From an uncultured Caryophanales bacterium (GTDB taxonomy: Bacteria > Bacillota_I > Bacilli_A > RFN20 > CAG-826): a stretch of DNA of 64,000 nucleotides. The position numbers and the translations under genes are program-made. Under the pieces are notes generated by a model. It saw nothing but the letters and a program-made list of their open reading frames with translations, did not search any database and was not told where the DNA came from. The stretch is from NCBI GenBank assembly GCA_937902735.1, contig CALELS010000016.1, positions 32,006 to 96,005 on the forward strand, given 5' to 3'. Position 1 is the first letter of the stretch. Each line of letters starts with the position of its first letter. Positions 16,351-25,140 of the stretch are shown here, one piece after another.

Positions 16351-17097
16351 ATGAAATCTAGAAAAGTATTCGATTTGATAGATGAAAGATTCTATTTAGG
16401 TATTGCTCATCGTGGTCTTCATAATGAGAAATACACAGAGAATGGTCTTAATGCGTTTAAGAACGCAATCGATAATGATGTTGCTTTTGAATTTGATATC
16501 CATCTCACTAAGGATGAACAACTTATTGTTTGCCACGATGAAGATTTAAGAAGAACAACTGGAAAAGAAGGTATCATCGAAGATTTAACTTTGGATGAAA
16601 TTCGTAATAACTACAAACTTCTTGATGGTGGGGTAGTACCTACTTTTGAAGAAGTATTGGAACTTAACAATGAAAAAGTCCCAATGGTAATTGAATTAAA
16701 AGTATTTCGTAAAAACTATAAACCTTTAGCAAAAAAAGCCAAAGAAGTCATGAACAAGATGATTAAAGATAAATCCAAAGTGCTTCTAATATCCTTTGAT
16801 CCAAGATCGCTTTGGCCATTTAAAAATGAAGGATACGTTAGATCTCTTCTTATCGCAAAAAGTGATGAATATACATTTTTCTTTAGAAACACTGTTGAAA
16901 CAATTGATGTTGAAGATGTCTTGTTAAATGAGAAACGAGTTCAAAGACATTCCCTTAATCATTTTGTGAATGTTTGGACTATTGAATCTATTGATAAATT
17001 AAAAGATGTACTCCCTTATGTCGATACAATAACTTTCGAAAATATTGACTATAAAGAAGTTAGAAAAATTTTAAGAAGACATAACAATCTTGATTAA
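16351..17097 (+). CDS. ugpQ: Glycerophosphodiester phosphodiesterase
   Basis: 248-residue TIM-barrel enzyme releasing glycerol 3-phosphate. Motif IAHRGLHNEKYTENGLNAF holds the catalytic histidine, E-F-D-I-H metal ligands follow (FEFDIHLTKDEQLIVCHDE with the second histidine). Family length. Third gene of the HAD-transporter-GDPD unit. Confidence 0.92.
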   Translation: MKSRKVFDLIDERFYLGIAHRGLHNEKYTENGLNAFKNAIDNDVAFEFDIHLTKDEQLIVCHDEDLRRTTGKEGIIEDLTLDEIRNNYKLLDGGVVPTFEEVLELNNEKVPMVIELKVFRKNYKPLAKKAKEVMNKMIKDKSKVLLISFDPRSLWPFKNEGYVRSLLIAKSDEYTFFFRNTVETIDVEDVLLNEKRVQRHSLNHFVNVWTIESIDKLKDVLPYVDTITFENIDYKEVRKILRRHNNLD

Positions 17098-17140
17098 ATC
17101 ACAATATTTATTAAAATATTCTCACTGACAAAAAAGTCAG

Positions 17141-17191
17141 AAGCGAAGTTCGGCCTCTAAATCCTTCGCTTTATAAAATAAAACCAAGGAG
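17141..17191 (+). promoter_or_regulatory. Candidate preQ1-I-like riboswitch
   Basis: An 8 bp stem AAGCGAAG/CTTCGCTT (17141-17171) encloses a loop that begins TTCGG and is CT-rich, followed by an A-rich tail TATAAAATAAAACC running into AAGGAG. This is the plan of preQ1 class I riboswitches (stem, UUC loop start, A-rich tail pairing back to the loop next to the ribosome site); here loop GG could pair with tail CC. The gene downstream is a queuosine-precursor transporter family member, a classic preQ1 target. The longer stem and diverged core make it unproven. A hairpin CTGAC/GTCAG lies just upstream. Confidence 0.45.
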
Positions 17192-17197
17192 AACAAC

Positions 17198-17986
17198 ATG
17201 AATAATGCGAGAACTAATCCAGTTTTAAACTGGATAAGTAGTGAAGCAAAAACAACCAAATTATTATTCAGGTCGATTCCTTCAGTGGTAGTCGCCCTTT
17301 TTGTTATTTCGGTTGTTTCAATGAACCTACTTGCAAACAAAACACTATTACAAATTGATTGGATTGCCGTTGATGGAGGAATGCTCGTGAGCTGGTTAAC
17401 ATTCTTAACTATGGATGTAGTCACCAAACATTTTGGTCCTAAAGCATCAATAAGAATGTCAGTATTTGCTCTTTGCATTAATCTATTAGCATCCCTTATC
17501 TTCTTCATTGTTAGTATCATCAACAATCAGTACTCATACGCACCAGAGGGATTTAACTCTATCTTTGGTGGAACATGGTATATCTTACTTTCTTCATCAA
17601 TTGCTTTTATTGTTTCTGCGGTAGTTAATAGCTTATTAAATTTCATAATTGGTAAATTATTTAAAAAGAATCCTGATGGAGGATTTGCTTTCGTTGTTAG
17701 AGCTTATGGTTCTACAATGATTTCTCAATTTATTGATAACTTTATATTTGCTCTATTAACTTTTATGGTATTCTTTCCAATCTTCGAAGGATTCTCATGG
17801 ACAATATGGCAATGCCTCGGCTCAGCATTATTTGGAGCTTTAGTAGAATTATTATTTGAAATTGTCTTTTCTCCTATTGGATATTACATGTCTAAAAAAT
17901 GGAAAAAAGAAAATGTTGGAAAAGAATATTTTGAATACATCTCTAATGAAAATAAGGGGGACTTAAAAGATGAAAATCTTAATTAG
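17198..17986 (+). CDS. yhhQ: VUT-family queuosine precursor transporter
   Basis: 262 residues, about six membrane helices. Segments NLLANK, LVSWLTFLTMDVVTKHFG and RAYGSTMISQFIDNFIF are typical of the VUT/YhhQ family that takes up preQ0/preQ1. Ribosome site AAGGAGAAC. Its end overlaps the following SDR gene by 17 bp. Confidence 0.85.
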   Translation: MNNARTNPVLNWISSEAKTTKLLFRSIPSVVVALFVISVVSMNLLANKTLLQIDWIAVDGGMLVSWLTFLTMDVVTKHFGPKASIRMSVFALCINLLASLIFFIVSIINNQYSYAPEGFNSIFGGTWYILLSSSIAFIVSAVVNSLLNFIIGKLFKKNPDGGFAFVVRAYGSTMISQFIDNFIFALLTFMVFFPIFEGFSWTIWQCLGSALFGALVELLFEIVFSPIGYYMSKKWKKENVGKEYFEYISNENKGDLKDENLN

Positions 17987-18629
17987 TGGAACTTCAAAAG
18001 GAATAGGAAAAGCAGTTGCTATGTATTTCCTTGATCAAGGATATGAAGTAGTAGGAATTGATAAATTATGGTCAACAATTTCACATAAGAATTACACTCA
18101 TCATGTATTTGATTTATGTAATTCCGATGGACTTCCTACTATAAATTCAATTGATTATATCTTTGTGAATGCTGGTTTACAGAATAGTGAAGATGATATT
18201 AAAAACAATCTATGCTCTGCTATAAATCTATGTGAAAAATATATGAATGATTCCTCTTTAAAAGGAATATTGTTTAACGCAAGTGCGTCCGCAAGAAGCG
18301 GCTTTGAATTTCCTAATTATGTTGCATCAAAAGCAGGACTTGTAGGATATATGAAAAATGTTGCCTGCCGACTTGCTGATAGGAAAGTAGTTGTTAATTC
18401 TTTATCATTAGGTGGAGTTATTAGTGAATCAAACAAAGAAATAATAGAAAACAAGGAACTCTGGAATAAAGTTATGAAAGTTACTCCACTTAAAAAATGG
18501 GTGACATTAGATGAAGTGGTGGAATGGGTTGATTTCTTATTGATAAAGAACAAATCCGCATCAGGTCAAGACTTCTTAGTTGATAACGGAGAACTGAATT
18601 TAAATAACACATTTGTGTGGCCAAAATAA
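17970..18629 (+). CDS. SDR family oxidoreductase
   Basis: 219 residues, NAD(P)-binding Rossmann fold. SGTSKGIGKA is the dinucleotide loop, NAG appears at VNAGLQ, catalytic YVASK near residue 113, and a substrate loop follows. Strong ribosome site AAGGGGG inside the VUT gene. Substrate cannot be told. Confidence 0.85.
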   Translation: MKILISGTSKGIGKAVAMYFLDQGYEVVGIDKLWSTISHKNYTHHVFDLCNSDGLPTINSIDYIFVNAGLQNSEDDIKNNLCSAINLCEKYMNDSSLKGILFNASASARSGFEFPNYVASKAGLVGYMKNVACRLADRKVVVNSLSLGGVISESNKEIIENKELWNKVMKVTPLKKWVTLDEVVEWVDFLLIKNKSASGQDFLVDNGELNLNNTFVWPK

Positions 18630-18631
18630 GA

Positions 18632-18656
18632 AAAATGGGATAATCCCATTTTCTTT
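18632..18656. terminator. Bidirectional terminator
   Basis: Stem AAAATGGG/CCCATTTT, loop ATAAT, between converging SDR and rubredoxin genes. Confidence 0.7.
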
Positions 18657-18670
18657 AACAAAGTTAATAA

Positions 18671-18805
18671 TTATTCAACTTCTTCGAATTGATCTTTTGT
18701 GGCACCACAAATTGGGCACATATAATCATCAGGCATTTCGCCTTCAAATTCGACTTCATGACCGCAGAGTAAACAACGGTATTTTCTTACTTTCTTTTCT
18801 TCCAT
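18671..18805 (-). CDS. Rubredoxin-like protein
   Basis: 44-residue protein on the minus strand: MEEKKVRKYRCLLCGHEV ... DDYMCPICGATKDQF. Two CxxCG knuckles bind one iron, as in the rubredoxin-like domain of rubrerythrin or small rubredoxins. Part of the usual domain core is shortened. Single-gene unit converging on the SDR gene. It may serve as an electron carrier in oxidative-stress defence. Confidence 0.85.
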   Translation of the reverse strand: MEEKKVRKYRCLLCGHEVEFEGEMPDDYMCPICGATKDQFEEVE

Positions 18806-18932
18806 TTTTCTAACCTCAAAAAACAATATAAAGGATAAAGAACATAATTACCACATTTTTCATTTCTTATTTCTAATAAAATAACGGAATTGATATAATA
18901 GAAGCGAATTAATATTCAAAAGGAGTTTTTAA

Positions 18933-19418
18933 ATGGAAGATTATAGAACAAAATGTATTGAATTATTAGAAAGTAGAGGCGTTACAGTTGATGATATTGC
19001 TGAATGCGCTCGCTTCCTCCAAGCAGACTATCACGTTGACTTAAAGAAAGAAGAATTACTTGAATCAGTCATGTCAGTTCTTTCTAAACGTGAAGTTCAA
19101 CACGCAATCATGACAGGTATTGAACTTGATATTGCTGCTGAAAAGAAACAAATGAACGATAAAGACCTTCAAGCTATCCTTACACGTGATGAAGGTTTAT
19201 ATGGTGTTGATGAAGTTCTCGCTTATGGTATTTGCAACCTCTATGGTTCAATTGCTCTTACAAACTTCGGATTCATTGATAAAAAGAAATATGGCATCAT
19301 TGCCAAATTAAATGAAGATGGTAAAGATACAGGCATTGTTAACACAATGATCGATGATATCGTTGGTGCAATTGCTGCTTCTGCTGCTTCTAGATTTGCT
19401 CACCGCTGGGTTAAATAA
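18933..19418 (+). CDS. pgpA: PgpA-family protein (YutG-like)
   Basis: 161 residues. The N-terminal helical half and the C-terminal GVDEVLAYGICNLYGSIALTN ... DDIVGAIAASAASRFAHR match the Bacillus YutG/PgpA phosphatidylglycerophosphatase family, with acidic residues for metal binding. Some YutG proteins are annotated with other phosphatase roles, so the substrate is not certain. Promoter TATAAT near 18893, ribosome site AAAAGGAG. cdaA begins 2 bp after the stop. Confidence 0.85.
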   Translation: MEDYRTKCIELLESRGVTVDDIAECARFLQADYHVDLKKEELLESVMSVLSKREVQHAIMTGIELDIAAEKKQMNDKDLQAILTRDEGLYGVDEVLAYGICNLYGSIALTNFGFIDKKKYGIIAKLNEDGKDTGIVNTMIDDIVGAIAASAASRFAHRWVK

Positions 19419-19420
19419 TA

Positions 19421-20230
19421 ATGATTGGATTTAACACTGAGACATCTCAATTAATTTTCACATTAAATAATCCATTAGTTTACATTGAATTAGGTATCTC
19501 TTTAGTGTTTCTTTTGTTTGCAAACATCTTTGTGTTTAGAACATTAAAAAGAGCTCTCCCAAAAATATTCATTGTTTTAGCAAGTCTAATTGCTTTAGCT
19601 TCATTGGTATTTGGTTTAACTTTCGTTTGGACAATTGTTATTGCTTCAATGATTGTTAGTTTAGTTATTATCTATAACGTAAACGCAGGTGAAGTTCGCC
19701 CAATTGTTTCTAATACCTTATCGAATAAAAGTGACAAATTATTTCATAAAAGAAATAGAATTGCTCCAATTTTTGATAAAGAAGAATTATATGACAAGAT
19801 TGAAGCAACAGTCCGTAGTTTATCTAAAACATCTACTGGTGGTCTTATTACTTTCGAAAGAGGAACTGAATTAACCGACTATGCTAAAAGTGGAACAATT
19901 TTAAATGCTCCAGTTTCTGCTGAATTATTAGTTACTATTTTCTATCCAGGTACTCGTCTTCATGATGGCGCAGTCATCATTAGAAGAAATATGATTTATG
20001 CTGCTGCATGTTATTTTGATCCAATCACCAGTGGTCTTACTGGAAAATATGGTTCTCGTCACCGCGCTGCATTAGGTATTTCTAAAGTGAGTGATTCAGT
20101 TACTATTGTTGTCAGTGAAGAAACTGGACGAGTCTCTCTTGCTGTTGCTGGAGAACTTATCCATGTTAATCTCGATGACTTTAGAAGATTATTCGAAGAA
20201 TACATGGCTAGTGAAGCCAAACCTGAATAA
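19421..20230 (+). CDS. cdaA: Diadenylate cyclase CdaA
   Basis: 269 residues. N-terminal membrane helices (about 20-90) then the DAC domain with LHDGAVIIRRN (DGA motif) near residue 185 and GSRHRAALGIS (RHR motif) near 210; both active-site motifs are intact, so c-di-AMP synthesis from two ATP is expected. Unlike most Bacillota there is no cdaR or glmM gene next to it; it is paired with pgpA instead. Confidence 0.95.
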   Translation: MIGFNTETSQLIFTLNNPLVYIELGISLVFLLFANIFVFRTLKRALPKIFIVLASLIALASLVFGLTFVWTIVIASMIVSLVIIYNVNAGEVRPIVSNTLSNKSDKLFHKRNRIAPIFDKEELYDKIEATVRSLSKTSTGGLITFERGTELTDYAKSGTILNAPVSAELLVTIFYPGTRLHDGAVIIRRNMIYAAACYFDPITSGLTGKYGSRHRAALGISKVSDSVTIVVSEETGRVSLAVAGELIHVNLDDFRRLFEEYMASEAKPE

Positions 20231-20248
20231 GATTAATTACTACAAAAT

Positions 20249-20275
20249 AAGCAACGTCAACGTTGCTTTTTAATT
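20249..20275. terminator. Bidirectional terminator
   Basis: AAGCAACG-TCAA-CGTTGCTT with T run, between converging cdaA and the SPFH-like gene (it overlaps the latter's last codons). Confidence 0.85.
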
Positions 20276-20703
20276 TTCTCTAGACTAATGAACTTAGCTC
20301 CAATGTTATTAAATCTTTCAATTAAATCTTTTGATAAATCTTCTTGATGGAATTTTAATGCGGTTTTAATTGGATTTACTACATCATGCACTCCAACATA
20401 ATGGAATGTTTTGAAATTCTCAATCTTATATCTAACTAGATAATTATCTTTATCAATCTTAAATCGTTGAACTATTTCGCCTGTTTTGTAATACCCCACT
20501 CTTCGATAAAGCAGTGGAGTGAAATAATATAGACCACTTTTATATGTACCAATATAGTTTCCCATGCGTTCAAGAACACCTACTCTACCTTTACTAACAA
20601 CAATAAAACCAGTGCACATAAATAAAAGAGCACTTACAAAAAGTATCACTACTACGACTAGAGTAATAATTATTGGTTCAGGAATTTCAACAAATATTAA
20701 CAT
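20257..20703 (-). CDS. Small SPFH/stomatin-like membrane protein
   Basis: 148 residues. One strong N-terminal membrane helix (IIITLVVVVILFVSALLFM) then a sequence like the start of a band-7/SPFH domain (GRVGVLERMGNYIGTYKSGLYYFTPLLYRRVGYY). Most SPFH proteins are about 300 residues; this one covers only the first part of the domain and lacks the long coiled coil. Single gene, terminating against cdaA. Confidence 0.65.
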   Translation of the reverse strand: MLIFVEIPEPIIITLVVVVILFVSALLFMCTGFIVVSKGRVGVLERMGNYIGTYKSGLYYFTPLLYRRVGYYKTGEIVQRFKIDKDNYLVRYKIENFKTFHYVGVHDVVNPIKTALKFHQEDLSKDLIERFNNIGAKFISLEKIKKQR

Positions 20704-20770
20704 CTAGATAATTCTAAACATTATTAATACTTTCTTAAAGAAAATAATTAATGTGCTAAAATTAAAAAGC

Positions 20771-21379
20771 ATGAAATATCAAGAATTCTATGACTTTGTA
20801 GTAAAAGTCCATTCTATTGCAAAAATTGGTCTAACTTATTCAAAAGATCCTTATGCTTTAGATAACTATAATCAACTTCAAGAATTGTCTCGTGAAATGC
20901 TTGAAAAATTTATGGACGTCAAATTTGATAAGCCAAATATGTTTACCAAAAATGTCTATCCTACCCCAAATATTTCCGTCAGAACCCTCATATTTAATGA
21001 AAAGAAAGAACTTTTATTGGTAAGAGAAGCTAACTCAAATCTATATTCTTTTCCTGGTGGTTGGGCTGATTTATATGATTCGCCAAGTGAAGCAGCATTT
21101 AATGAAGTGAGCCAGGAAGCAGGAATAGATCCAAAGATTACTCGTCTTGTTGGAGTGCTTAATCGCACCCCATTTAAAGGAGATAAATCTGTTCCAGAAT
21201 ATGTCATCGTTTTTGAAGGTAGTGTCGAAGGAAAATCATTCCATGACCACACATATGAAACAAATGATGTTGGTTTTTTTTCAATTGATAAACTTCCGAA
21301 TATGTCGAAGAAATTATCTATGGATGAAATAAACCGCATCATAAATGCAACCTTAAATGGTGAGGTTATCTTTGATTAA
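20771..21379 (+). CDS. Nudix hydrolase, ADP-ribose pyrophosphatase-like
   Basis: 202 residues with an N-terminal helical Nudix_N_2 domain (YQEFYDFVVKVHSIAKIGLTYSKDPY) and a Nudix domain with GGWADLYDSPSEAAFNEVSQEAGI. The box deviates from REUXEE: arginine is replaced by N and the first glutamate of EE by Q, while two glutamates remain. Activity may be reduced or changed. Start taken at ATG 20771; an upstream GTG at 20753 overlaps a TGCTAAAAT -10-like element, implying a very short leader. Confidence 0.8.
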   Translation: MKYQEFYDFVVKVHSIAKIGLTYSKDPYALDNYNQLQELSREMLEKFMDVKFDKPNMFTKNVYPTPNISVRTLIFNEKKELLLVREANSNLYSFPGGWADLYDSPSEAAFNEVSQEAGIDPKITRLVGVLNRTPFKGDKSVPEYVIVFEGSVEGKSFHDHTYETNDVGFFSIDKLPNMSKKLSMDEINRIINATLNGEVIFD

Positions 21380-21414
21380 TTTATTCAAATCAATCAATAA
21401 ATTTTGTAAAATAT

Positions 21415-21448
21415 CCCCAAGAACTCGTATATCTTAAAAATCTTGGGG
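21415..21448 (+). promoter_or_regulatory. Hairpin hiding the ribosome site of the next gene
   Basis: CCCCAAGA (21415-21422) pairs perfectly with TCTTGGGG (21441-21448); the only purine-rich ribosome site candidate (GGGGG) is inside the 3' arm, 8-12 bases before ATG 21457, and ATTTTT follows. It could act as terminator-like attenuator or translational switch. Confidence 0.5.
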
Positions 21449-21456
21449 GTATTTTT

Positions 21457-22599
21457 ATGTCTATACCATATAAACAATTTATTCATCCTGTCGATAAAGC
21501 TGCTATGGAATCAATGAGAGCAGTCCCTGGTTTTGATGCATTATGTAAGAAATTCTCAGAATACATTGATGAAAAAGCATTCAAAATATGTGCAACCGCA
21601 TCATATATAAAGTTAGGACCAGATCAATTTCCTAACATTTATAACAAGCTAATTCCAATTTGTGACAAACTTCAAATTGATGTTCCAGAATTATATCTAG
21701 CACCAGATGGAGATACTCAAGCGTATGCTTTTGGTGATACTGATATATTTATTGTTTTAGATGCTGGGTTATTTTGGACATTTTCTGAAGAAGAAATTGA
21801 AACTGTACTAGCAGTTCAATGTGGTCATATTGTTTGTAGACACACCCTATATCTCACTATTGCTAGAGCCATTGACCAAGGAATGGGAGACTCAACCGGT
21901 CCTGTATCTTTTGTGATTTCAAAAGCAATAAAAGGCGCAGTCTCTTATTGGACTAAATGTGCAAATTTCTCTGCAGATAGAGTAGCAACGTATTATTTCC
22001 ATGATTCCAAACAAGTAGTGGATATGTGTTTCAAACTTGCAGGAGCAGCTCCATATGTACCAGGCCCTAGAAACATTGATTTATTTATTGAACAAGGAAA
22101 GAATTACCAAGAAACAATTAAGAGTTCGTTAATGAATAAAATATTAACTATATTCAATCCATTTAAACTTGATCATCCTCTAGTTGCGTGCCGCGCCTAT
22201 AGTGCAACCGAATTTAATAATACTTTTGATTATGAAGAATATGAAAAAAGTATGAGACAAGAAAACTTCAAAAAGATTACTGAAGGGAAAGATGAACAAT
22301 ATAATTTCGAACTCAAGTTCTTATACACCAAGAATACAGGAATCCAAGGTTTAGCAAGCAAGATTCGTAATTTCATGAACAATGAAAAATTAAGTGTGAA
22401 TCTTCAAGGCGTAGAATTTGATGTTGCACCAAATGGTTCTTGGTCAAAAATACTCAATCATGGAACATATGAAATCATTTTAAAAACCCATAATAGACGC
22501 GCTGAGTATAAGTTATATTTAAACTCTCACACTCGTCTAATCGTTGAATGGAATGATAAAGATGACATGATTGAAGTTAAAGAAGAAATGATTGTCTAA
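21457..22599 (+). CDS. Degenerate M48-like peptidase (catalytic motif lost)
   Basis: 380 residues. The context FSEEEIETVLAVQCGHIVCRHTLYL aligns with the M48 zinc-protease helix, normally VLAHELGHI; here HE is replaced by VQ so the zinc site HExxH is broken, although the second histidine and the downstream SADRVA block (normally EADR) are recognisable. About 120 extra C-terminal residues form an unknown beta-rich domain. Frame is fully open and codon use normal, so it is probably a maintained non-enzymatic relative. Expression may be controlled by the hairpin before it. Confidence 0.7.
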   Translation: MSIPYKQFIHPVDKAAMESMRAVPGFDALCKKFSEYIDEKAFKICATASYIKLGPDQFPNIYNKLIPICDKLQIDVPELYLAPDGDTQAYAFGDTDIFIVLDAGLFWTFSEEEIETVLAVQCGHIVCRHTLYLTIARAIDQGMGDSTGPVSFVISKAIKGAVSYWTKCANFSADRVATYYFHDSKQVVDMCFKLAGAAPYVPGPRNIDLFIEQGKNYQETIKSSLMNKILTIFNPFKLDHPLVACRAYSATEFNNTFDYEEYEKSMRQENFKKITEGKDEQYNFELKFLYTKNTGIQGLASKIRNFMNNEKLSVNLQGVEFDVAPNGSWSKILNHGTYEIILKTHNRRAEYKLYLNSHTRLIVEWNDKDDMIEVKEEMIV

Positions 22600-22638
22600 A
22601 TTTTATAAATAAAAACATTCATTTTTTAATATTCACTT

Positions 22639-22647
22639 TGCTATAAT
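22639..22647 (+). promoter_or_regulatory. deoD promoter
   Basis: Extended -10 TGCTATAAT 50 bp before the deoD start; the leader carries AAAGGAGAAA. Confidence 0.5.
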
Positions 22648-22696
22648 AGAAGCGCAAAAATAGAAAAGACACTAAAAGTGTTATAAAGGAGAAAAT

Positions 22697-23416
22697 ATGC
22701 CAACACCACATAATAATGCCGAAAAAGGCCAAATCGCAAAAGTCGTATTAATGCCAGGTGATCCAAATCGTGCTCAATGGATTGCTGATACTTTCTTACA
22801 TGATGCCGAACTCGTAAATGATGTTCGTGGTATCAAAACCATTACTGGATATACTGAAAGCGGTAAAAGACTTACCGTTATGGCTTCTGGTATGGGTCAA
22901 CCATCAATGGGTTTATATTCAAGAGAACTCTTTGATGCTTATGATGTAGAAACAATCATTAGAGTAGGAACATGTGGTTCATATCAAAAAGAAATAGATT
23001 TAAAAGATGTCTTAATTTGTTTAGGCGCATGTACTGATGGTAACTGGATGGGTCAATTCCATTTAACAGGTCACTATAGTGCAATTTGTGACTATCAATT
23101 AATGGCAACTGCTGTTGAAGCTTGTAAAAAACGTAAACAACCATTCCACGTTGGTAATATTTTATCTGCAGATATTTTCTATGATTATGATAAAACCGTT
23201 TGGGAGAAGTGGGCTGCCCTTAATGTTATGGGTGTTGAAATGGAATCATATGCCCTTTATGTTAACGCTGCATATTTAAAAAGACGTGCTCTAACACTTC
23301 TTACCGTTACTGATAACTTTGTTAAAGAAGGAAGACTTTCTACCGAAGAAAGACAACTTGGCCTTCGTAACATGGTTCAAATTGCCATTGATACAGCTGA
23401 AAAATTCGCTGACTAA
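22697..23416 (+). CDS. deoD: Purine nucleoside phosphorylase
   Basis: 239 residues, hexameric DeoD type. MPTPHNNAEKG start, VLMPGDPNRA phosphate loop, RVGTCGSY, MGVEMESYALY (ribose-binding EME) and TVTDNFV (catalytic aspartate) all present. Cleaves purine (deoxy)nucleosides for salvage. Confidence 0.95.
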   Translation: MPTPHNNAEKGQIAKVVLMPGDPNRAQWIADTFLHDAELVNDVRGIKTITGYTESGKRLTVMASGMGQPSMGLYSRELFDAYDVETIIRVGTCGSYQKEIDLKDVLICLGACTDGNWMGQFHLTGHYSAICDYQLMATAVEACKKRKQPFHVGNILSADIFYDYDKTVWEKWAALNVMGVEMESYALYVNAAYLKRRALTLLTVTDNFVKEGRLSTEERQLGLRNMVQIAIDTAEKFAD

Positions 23417-23418
23417 TT

Positions 23419-24060
23419 ATGGAAAAAATTATCTTTACTGTAGTAGCGAGTGTCTCGTTACTACTCCTCGTCTTATTTTTCGTTATCTTTCCTTTTGCTA
23501 GATATCACTATATAAAAAAACATTTCATTGAAGAATGTGGAAGAAGAATATATCATCTCGCAAATCGATATGATTATTATTTAATCAACCGCCTTCTTTT
23601 AAAAACCATGGATGGCACAAAAATAGATATTGATCATCTTTTATGTGGTAATAAATACATCTATGTGGTCCATGATGAATTCATTAAAGGGGAGCTCTAC
23701 GCTAGACTTAACGATAAAAGTTGGATTAAGACTACTAAAGTTAAAAAAGAGATTAGAAAAGAAAAGATTGAAAATATGCTTCTTGTTAACAAAAGAAGAA
23801 TAACAACCTTTTCTCAAACTACTAATCTTTCTCTGTCTTTAATTGTTAACATTGTCATCATTAATGATGATTGCAAATTATCTGGCTATGAACAAGAAGC
23901 TAAAAATGTATATTTAGTAAACATTTCATCCTTCAAGAAATTAATTAAAAAGTTAGAAAAAGATAACGTTAAAAACATTAAAGAAAATCAACTTAAACAC
24001 GCTATAATTGACATTGCAAATCTAAATGAAAGAAAGAAAAATGTCCAAGAATATAATTAA
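23419..24060 (+). CDS. Membrane-anchored NERD-like protein
   Basis: 213 residues. N-terminal helix (IIFTVVASVSLLLLVLFFVIF) and a cytoplasmic domain whose order (IDHLLCGNKYIYVVHDEFIKGEL, a K-rich middle, IVNIVIINDDCKL) resembles the NERD nuclease-related domain. The catalytic residues are not obvious, so a nuclease role is doubtful. Two bp after deoD and overlapping the next gene. Confidence 0.5.
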   Translation: MEKIIFTVVASVSLLLLVLFFVIFPFARYHYIKKHFIEECGRRIYHLANRYDYYLINRLLLKTMDGTKIDIDHLLCGNKYIYVVHDEFIKGELYARLNDKSWIKTTKVKKEIRKEKIENMLLVNKRRITTFSQTTNLSLSLIVNIVIINDDCKLSGYEQEAKNVYLVNISSFKKLIKKLEKDNVKNIKENQLKHAIIDIANLNERKKNVQEYN

Positions 24061-25039
24061 GGAAACCTTTAAAACATATTTTGCTAATTTTTTCTCTTAT
24101 CTTTCATATTCATTATTATTCACTTTCTTCATTCTTATTGGACTTGGTGCATCCTATTTCGTGCCACCTCTGCTGGTCTTTTTCATTATTTTCCTATTTA
24201 TTCCCAGTGGATTTGCTCTTCATTTTTCAGTGGTAAATACTAGAAGAGGAGAACCATTTAATTTAGGATTATTTTTTAAAGGTTTTGGTTTATATTACAA
24301 CCCATTTTTTAGAGGTGGATATTGCTCAATTAGAAATATAGTTTTCTCTTTAGTATTATTCCTTGGTTTAACCATTGTTATCTTTGTTCCTTTTGAAATG
24401 TATGAGATATATCACAATAAAGAATTATATGAGATGGTAATGAATGTTGATGCTTTAGATTATGAAGCCTTTTCAAATCTAATCTTTAACAACCAAACAA
24501 TAATGGATGGTTTTATGATTTCCTTTAATGTAGCAGGTCTAATATCTTCTTTATTATTCTTTCATCTCCATTTAAGAAGATCATTAATTGTAAATAATCA
24601 ACTATATGTTAAGCATCCTGAATCAATGGGAATGGCCAAACATTTCGGAGGATATCAATTAAAGCTGTTCACTAAACAATTCTATAAAGAGTACTTGAAG
24701 ATTATTTATCTTCCACTAATTATCTATTTATTAGGATTTGCTTTGGGATTTTTTATCCATTTCAAATTCTTAGGAACTGAACCAGGAAACCTATTAGGAT
24801 TCTCCTATGTCTTTGGAGCAATATTTCTAATCCCTATATATCCTTTTATATCTATATATCTAGATAACATTATTTACTTTAATTTAAATGATTTTATTGT
24901 TTGTCACGCTAAAAGTGTCATCTACAATCTAAACAGGCTTGCAAGATTCAATCTAGGCGACGAAGAAAAAGAAATGGTAGATAAGCTTATTAACGAAGCA
25001 AACGAAATTATTAATAAGAACAACAATAACAAACAATAG
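24041..25039 (+). CDS. Multi-pass membrane protein, unknown
   Basis: 332 residues with about six membrane helices and an N-terminal KETFKTYFANFFSYLSYS segment, a general plan like DUF624/YesL-type proteins but not confidently assigned. Start at MSKNIIKE preferred over the upstream in-frame ATG at 24026. Long lysine/asparagine-rich C-terminal tail. Overlaps the NERD-like gene. Confidence 0.55.
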   Translation: MSKNIIKETFKTYFANFFSYLSYSLLFTFFILIGLGASYFVPPLLVFFIIFLFIPSGFALHFSVVNTRRGEPFNLGLFFKGFGLYYNPFFRGGYCSIRNIVFSLVLFLGLTIVIFVPFEMYEIYHNKELYEMVMNVDALDYEAFSNLIFNNQTIMDGFMISFNVAGLISSLLFFHLHLRRSLIVNNQLYVKHPESMGMAKHFGGYQLKLFTKQFYKEYLKIIYLPLIIYLLGFALGFFIHFKFLGTEPGNLLGFSYVFGAIFLIPIYPFISIYLDNIIYFNLNDFIVCHAKSVIYNLNRLARFNLGDEEKEMVDKLINEANEIINKNNNNKQ

Positions 25040-25108
25040 AATCTATATGATTATTTCTCTTGAATATCTTTGATTCTAGTATTTTTTACCTACTTGAATG
25101 GGTAAAAT

Positions 25109-25135
25109 AAAACAGTGCTTAAGCACTGTTTTTCA
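25109..25135. terminator. Palindromic terminator
   Basis: AAACAGTGC-TTAA-GCACTGTTT with T run; it can serve both the upstream operon and the minus-strand tRNA-Gly. Confidence 0.85.
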
Positions 25136-25140
25136 TCATC

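Noticed and set aside
20257..20703. Full-length stomatin
   Set aside because: Only the beginning of an SPFH-like domain is present; called SPFH-like with reduced confidence.
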